Below, piece after piece: positions 60,001 through 64,000 of a DNA stretch of 64,000 nt. Position 1 is the first letter of the stretch, and each line of letters opens with the position of its first letter. Origin of the DNA: Gavia stellata (taxonomy: Eukaryota > Chordata > Aves > Gaviiformes > Gaviidae); the NCBI RefSeq assembly GCF_030936135.1, contig NC_082613.1, positions 434,001-498,000 of the forward strand, read 5' to 3'. The translations under genes were made by a program, and so were the position numbers. The notes under the pieces were generated by a model that ran no database searches, was not told the DNA's origin, and worked only from the letters and a program-made list of their open reading frames with translations.

Positions 60001-63000
60001 TTACTCACAGCCACCCTCATGCAGGCAGGCACCACGGGGAGACCCTTGTGAGAAACAGGTCCAGGATCCCGACTGGGGCCGGATGCCTGCCTGGATCCCT
60101 GCCAGAGGGTAGGCAGCAGCCCTACCCGGGGCAGAGGGTGACGGGACACAGCAGCACCTCGGCCAGGCTGCAGGTCTCCAGCCAGGAGGTGCTGGCTGGG
60201 CCAGCAGTGAGGTTTGGGCGGTCTAGATGGAGCCAGGGACCCACAGAGCTGGGCCCGGACCCTCCCCAGCTCTGTTCCCCCAGTGTAGGCGAGTGGCATG
60301 GTGGCCAGCTGGAGAGGGAGCGCAGCACCAGCCGGCCAGGGGAGAGGTCCGACAGCCACGACCATGGGGTGCACCAGCATGGCAACGATGGCGGGAGAGC
60401 CAAGGAGCTGGGGGGCAAGGGGACACCTGGCTCACACCTGGGAACCCAAAGATCTGGGCAGGGGACAGGGGGAATGCAGGAGTGAAGGGCAGGCCCAGGC
60501 GTGTGGACAGCATCGGACACCCTCCCGGCACAAGGGGCCGGGCAGGAGTGTGGCAGAGCACGGCAGAGGGGAAGCAGGACAGGAGGGAGTCAGCATCTTG
60601 TGCGGGTGAGACAGCACCGGGTCGGGGAAAGCACGGCACCAGTCGCCGCAGGGAAGCATGGCCCGTGTGGAGGGGAGGGAGCTGCTCGGTCCTGTCAGCC
60701 GCCACACAGTGCCAGCACCATGGCCACTGCAGCAGAACTGGATTCCCTGGACGGTGGGCAGGGCACCAGTGCATGCCCCCAGCCAAGCCGTGCAGCCGCA
60801 GCTGCCAGCCCCGCTGCCCTGAGCCACAGTGCCCCGAGTCCAGCCCTGCTCCCATCCCACAGGCTCTGCAGCACCCCGTGCCCAGGGAGCAGGGCTGCTG
60901 CCTGTGCGCCGGCTGCCCCAGCCAGCACCAGCCCGCTGTACGGCACAGTGTCCCGGGCACGGGGGCGCTTGGCGCAGGAGTGAAACCGAAGGCGCAGGGA
61001 ACAGCTCTGCGTCAGAGGCTTGGAAGACCCATTGCTCCTGCTTAGGGGCTCCAGACAGAAACAACATTCCTGCACACGCTTCCTGTATCTGCTGCCCCGA
61101 CGCTGGGCCATGCGTGGGCTGGGATCACATCCTCCAGCTGGGCCCAGGACCCTTCTTGGCAAACCACGCCGCATGCCACAGCCCTGCAGCGCTCCCGGCA
61201 CTGCCGGTCCCTGGCCCCATGTGCCTTCCCCGCCTGCCCAATGCTCTGCGGGTGCACCTGCTCATCTCCCTGCCCATCCCTGCCAGACCCTGCTTGTCCC
61301 TTGCCTCACCTGGGGAACTCCCCACCCCCTCGACACCAGCTCTTGCAAATCCTTCGCCCCTGTTTGCCCAGGCAGGAGGAAGCATCCTGCCCCCCAGCCC
61401 TGCTGCCCCCGCAACCCCAGTGCTGCTGCTCTCCGCAGCCTCTGTCTGGGCGAGGATGACACAGCTGGTGTCAGCCAGGCGGATCACCTCTGCCCTGCAG
61501 GCGCTGAAACCAGCACTCCAGTTTCATCACTTGGCAGCACCAATCCCAGCTGCAAACCGCACATGACAGATCCCCCTGGCCGTCACACAGGCTCCAGGCA
61601 CCCAGGTGGGTGGCACAGTCACCTCCCCGCATTGGGCTGGGACATCCCCCCTCCACGCCTTCCCCAGCACCTTCACACCCTGGGAACCCCCCATCTGTTC
61701 GGGTCCCACAGGGACGCTGGAGTAGGAATCTCCCACCCAGCACTCTGCACCTCTGGGCACTGGCGCTGGCGGCAGGCACAGCAGCACAGCCTGTGCCAAG
61801 GCAGCCGGGCAGCCTCCCAGCCAGACACAGCCATGATGATGCTGGGAGGGGACCCAGTGCCTCGCAGACCCCTGCGCAGAGCCCTCGCCGTGCAGCACAA
61901 CCCCTGCACTCACCGGCACCATGGGATGGAGAGGAAACCACGTTCCCATCTGCTGGGAAACCCCGAGGGTTTGAAGAAACAAGTCAGCCTCTGGCAGAGG
62001 CCTCTGAAATCACCTGGGTATTCGATCCAGAGTGAAAACAGCCCACACCATCCCATGTGTCGGAGAGCGGTGTGAAGAACCTGGCAGCCCCAAGTGGCCC
62101 CGGGGCCGTAGGAAAGGTGTGAAAGAGCTCCAAATGCCATGGGGCTCTTGTGTTTCATGACTTGCTTTGCTGTAAACTCATTCCCCATCCCTTAAACCTC
62201 GTCCTGTCTCAGTTTTTGGCTCTGGCTTTGACCAATTTTTGGTTTACCAAACTTTCCCCACCTGCCAGGAGCGGGAGCACGGTGCGTTCAGGCACGTGAG
62301 AGGGGCACAGTGCCCAGGGCTGCCCCAGCTGCCGTGGGCTGCACGCGACAGCACTGAGACTTTGTCACCTGTGGTGGCTTTGGGAAGGGGTGTCCACAGG
62401 CAGCTCCGATGCTGTCATCCCATCAGCCACCTGGGGCCATCCCCTCTGGGGTGACCTGCCAGATCAGGCCCGCAGAGGTCACCTCCTGCGCCCCACAGAG
62501 GTAAGGCAGGGGCCGGGAGGGGAGCAGGGCAGGATGGGGCTGGGCAGCCACAGGCTCCTCGAGGCACAGCTGCTGCGTCAGACTGTCTGCCGGCACGGCA
62601 TGGCATGGCACGGGTGGGCAGGGCTTTGTTCCCCGGCGGTGAGACGGGCACAGCAGCTGCCTGCTAAAACGGGAAGAGCAGCAATTGTGACAATGACGGC
62701 GAACCTGCCTGCCTGTCCGGCACGCGAAAGGGACAACACGGCGCCAGGAATCCGTCGGCTGTCAGCGATGAAACAGCTCAGGAATAAGAAGTGGGGGTTT
62801 ATAGAAGGTGAAATATGGGCAAAACTGGTTGTATTTAATTGTAAACTACAAGAAGCAGAAGGAAGAGTGGTAGATGCAACATGCTCAGATTTCAGTAAAA
62901 CATTTGACAACTGTTCTAATGCTTGCTGCCAAATTAATTCAGAGCAGCTCAGTTGTCAACACAGGCATATGGACAAAACCCAGGCAGCCCAGGGAATGGC

Positions 63001-64000
63001 AAACGGCCTGGCCGTCAGCCGGGGAGCTGCCGGGGCTGCATGACCCTTGGGGCCTTTTAAAACCTCTTCTGCAGGCGTGGGTGCTGCAGGAGGGGAGGAA
63101 GGCAGCCACCGGGGCTGCGGGAGCACTGGGGACAGAGAAGGCTTCCATGCTGCCAGGGGAGGAGAAGGGCTGGAGAGCACCCAGGCAACAGCCACCAGCC
63201 CTTTGGGAGTTGCCGTGCCCTGAGCCCTGCGGGCACCTCCGAACACCATGTGGCAGAGAGCAGCCCTGGAGCCTGTCCACTCAGCCCCAGGGTCTGGCGA
63301 CCCCCTTCTATGGGTCAGGGGTGGGAGGGACCGACCAGACCAACACCGCACCAGGTTGAACCCGTGGGGCTCAGGACCGCTGCCGTGCGACAGCCGCAGG
63401 GCCCCTCTACCCTCCGAGGGGGTCCGGCTGCGGGCAGGGCTGCGGAGCCAGCGCAGGCTGGGTCCCCCTGCGGCAGCGCCAGGATACCAAGCTCCCTGAG
63501 TCCATGGGTGCTCGGCAGGGCAAAGCCCTGCGCAGGCGATGAGTGCAGGCGATGGGAACGGTCCAGCACAGCATGCGTTTAAAGCCTCTGGGGCCCTGCT
63601 GCAGACACAGTTCTCCTGCCCACCTTGTTTATTTTACTTATATTTCAGTAATTTGCTGATTACCCTTTTTTAACTAACCAGCAGTGATGAATCAGCAGCG
63701 CAGGAGAGGGTGGAAGCCGGCGGCCTTGGACCGTGGCTCTGAGGTCTCAGGTTCTGGGAAGGAAGCCACAGGATCCCTCCAGAAGAGAAAAAAAAACAAC
63801 CAGCAGCAGCACTTCTGGCAGGCGAGGAGGGGCCGGGCAGGACCACAGCCGTGGCTGCGTTTCAGCAGCTCCAAACACATCCTGGAAAGGCCATCGATGG
63901 TCCCGAAGCCTTGCGGGAGCGGCAGCCGTTGCTATGACCGAGGTGCAAGACAAGACACACAGGACAAGCAGCGTACGGCACTGCTCAGTGCTACCATTGC
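57050..64000. other. Intergenic region upstream of MMP9; no gene recognised
   Basis: GC-rich DNA with many open frames on both strands, none resembling a known protein. AT islands occur at 62140-62250, 62770-62965 and 63600-63690. Human has a large gap here as well. No tRNA, rRNA or CRISPR structure seen. Confidence 0.6.
62770..62965 (+). repeat. Probable LINE (L3/CR1-like) reverse transcriptase relic
   Basis: AT-rich island in GC-rich flank, encoding VDATCSDFSKTFDN, similar to the DFSKAFDT motif of CR1/L3 reverse transcriptase. Decayed and short; family uncertain. Confidence 0.45.

Noticed and set aside
61020..62075. 351-codon + strand ORF in the region upstream of MMP9
   Set aside because: Pro/Ser/His-rich GC frame without domain, start context or splice support.

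Overview
The window looks like avian chromosomal DNA, probably a GC-rich microchromosome. Vertebrate genes with GT-AG introns are interspersed with CR1 retrotransposon tails of the kind common in birds and ancient L3/CR1 relics. Introns are short and GC-rich from about 17.5 kb onward. Three genes can be reconstructed exon by exon with every splice phase consistent: NCOA5 (+ strand, 5' end outside the window), SLC12A5/KCC2 (- strand, complete) and MMP9 (- strand, complete). MMP9-SLC12A5-NCOA5 is also the gene order I know from human 20q13, so this is conserved synteny. Species cannot be fixed from the sequence alone.

Layout. 1-17 kb: NCOA5, eight coding exons from 58 to 14854, then a 3'UTR. 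Introns are AT-balanced and carry an ancient L3/CR1 LINE relic (about 1.4-2.05 kb), two young CR1 tails (8.16 and 12.53 kb) and a degenerate GC-rich repeat field (5.2-6.1 kb). About 17.0-17.25 kb: convergent gene ends, with a near-palindromic element holding a poly(A) signal on each strand. 17.2-22.0 kb: inferred long SLC12A5 3'UTR with a (CAG)20 tract (sense orientation) and two adjacent Pumilio-type elements. 22.0-44.2 kb: SLC12A5 coding exons 26 to 1b (1111 aa), including a 15-nt microexon. 43.3 kb: a near-consensus RE1/NRSE silencer in intron 1. 44.2-51.2 kb: first intron of the long isoform, with RFX X-box and homeodomain-type motif clusters and CpG islands. 51.18-51.29 kb: alternative first exon 1a (KCC2a), with an RFTV kinase-docking motif. 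52.3-56.95 kb: MMP9, 13 exons, 689 aa, with a promoter carrying a TATA-like box and an AP-1 site. 57-64 kb: GC-rich intergenic DNA with no gene I can support, apart from an AT-rich relic near 62.8 kb that resembles LINE reverse transcriptase.

How the genes relate. NCOA5 is a nuclear RNA/receptor-associated coactivator, KCC2 is the neuronal chloride extruder and MMP9 is a secreted gelatinase. They are neighbours by descent, not a pathway. The most interesting points are an hnRNPC/RALY-like RRM spliced in frame upstream of the canonical NCOA5 start, the conserved KCC2a exon and RE1 in a bird, the bidirectional poly(A) element, the CAG tract, the tandem Pumilio sites and the CU-tract-flanked microexon.
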